Below, piece after piece: positions 63,862 to 64,000 of a stretch of DNA of 64,000 nucleotides. The stretch is from Alkaliflexus imshenetskii DSM 15055 (GTDB lineage: Bacteria > Bacteroidota > Bacteroidia > Bacteroidales > Marinilabiliaceae), in contig NZ_KI912105.1 of assembly GCF_000517065.1 (NCBI RefSeq), positions 169,076 through 233,075 on the forward strand. The letters run 5' to 3'. The translations under genes were made by a program, and so were the position numbers. The notes beneath the pieces are model-generated. The model saw only the letters and a list, made by a program, of their open reading frames with translations. It did no database searches and was not told where the DNA came from. Each line of letters begins with the position of its first letter. Position 1 is the first letter of the stretch.

Positions 63862-64000
63862 CTAATGCTCAAAATAGATTAAATCACCACCACCCGAAAT
63901 TTGGGAAGTAACATTTGCGCTTCCAGAATAAAACACCCGTCCCTCACCAGCTATTTTAACATTTAGATTATCATGCACATTACAATATATCAAACCGGAA
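63862..64000 (-). CDS. C-terminal fragment of a second GIN-domain (DUF2807) protein
   Basis: The minus-strand frame that ends at TAG (63864-63862) reads back to the window edge: GLIYCNVHDNLNVKIAGEGR, then VFYSGSANVTSQISGGGDLI and a short end. The regular I-x-G-x-G and SG turn pattern is that of the last turns of a DUF2807 beta-helix. Only 46 codons are visible; the start lies outside the window. Confidence 0.7.
   Translation of the reverse strand, partial: SGLIYCNVHDNLNVKIAGEGRVFYSGSANVTSQISGGGDLIYFEH

Overview
The window looks like a chromosomal segment of a Bacteroidota bacterium, probably in or near the Bacteroidales/Marinilabiliales. Directly visible support includes: repeated promoters of the Bacteroidota type (TTG, 19-20 nt, TAnnTTTG); a short 286-residue primary sigma factor whose own promoter has that form; a TonB-dependent receptor with a carboxypeptidase-regulatory-like N-terminus; an S46 dipeptidyl-peptidase; GIN-domain (DUF2807) surface proteins; a T9SS-like C-terminal module; and an UpxY-type NusG paralogue. 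The order-level placement is inference. I see no rRNA, tRNA, CRISPR array, insertion sequence or prophage.

Layout. 1-979 holds the 5' part of a secreted fasciclin-repeat gene with almost identical 423-bp tandem units. 1217-3673 encodes a three-domain acyl-activating/ACP/acyltransferase fusion. 4371-13055 is a long co-directional run: DUF554 membrane protein, a sugar-kinase-like/RapZ-C fusion, a 44-residue Cys protein, a complete Mrp antiporter (mrpA-G) and a MurU-like nucleotidyltransferase, closed by a terminator. 13107-17340 (minus) has a small acidic lipoprotein, an acyl-CoA dehydrogenase and etfA/etfB. 17782-18062 is the wreck of a YefM-YoeB toxin-antitoxin pair next to an exported MsrB. 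18589-25301 mixes a T9SS-tail-like secreted protein, a LutA-like protein, a secreted HExxH protein, an MsbA-type ABC exporter with purB, and an NfeD-type membrane protease. 25523-29111 contains a charge-segregated small protein and a probable soft-metal locus (Cys/His-rich protein, TonB receptor, HMA protein).

29190-41025 carries a FAH-family enzyme, a DEDDh exonuclease, a PAP2 phosphatase, a small HTH-like protein, a GIN protein, a DPP11-like S46 peptidase, then a minus-strand operon (411-aa secreted unknown, DUF2520, KdsC-like phosphatase, UbiA prenyltransferase, Maf), a DUF6132 membrane protein and tdh. 41087-52700 has purL, a GH20 hexosaminidase, a second long-chain acyl-CoA synthetase, an outer-membrane barrel, uvrB and dapF. 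52701-53180 is intergenic and contains a good candidate for an unannotated ~100-nt structured RNA with its own promoter and terminator. 53181-63857 has htrA, rpoD, a glycosyltransferase, gyrB, an orphan UpxY/NusG paralogue, a YkgJ-type cysteine-cluster protein, a uracil/xanthine permease, gdhA and a small zinc-ribbon-like protein; a second GIN-domain protein runs off the right edge.

Most genes are housekeeping or envelope genes. The most unusual items are: the kinase/RapZ-C fusion and MurU-like gene bracketing an Mrp operon; the candidate small RNA at about 52879-52980; the AMP-ligase/ACP/PlsC fusion; the metal locus with a hairpin at the predicted 5' end of its mRNA; the decayed toxin-antitoxin pair; and the recently duplicated fasciclin units. 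Promoter positions were used to correct several translation starts (DUF554, nfeD-like, etfB, purL, upxY-like, the last zinc-ribbon gene).
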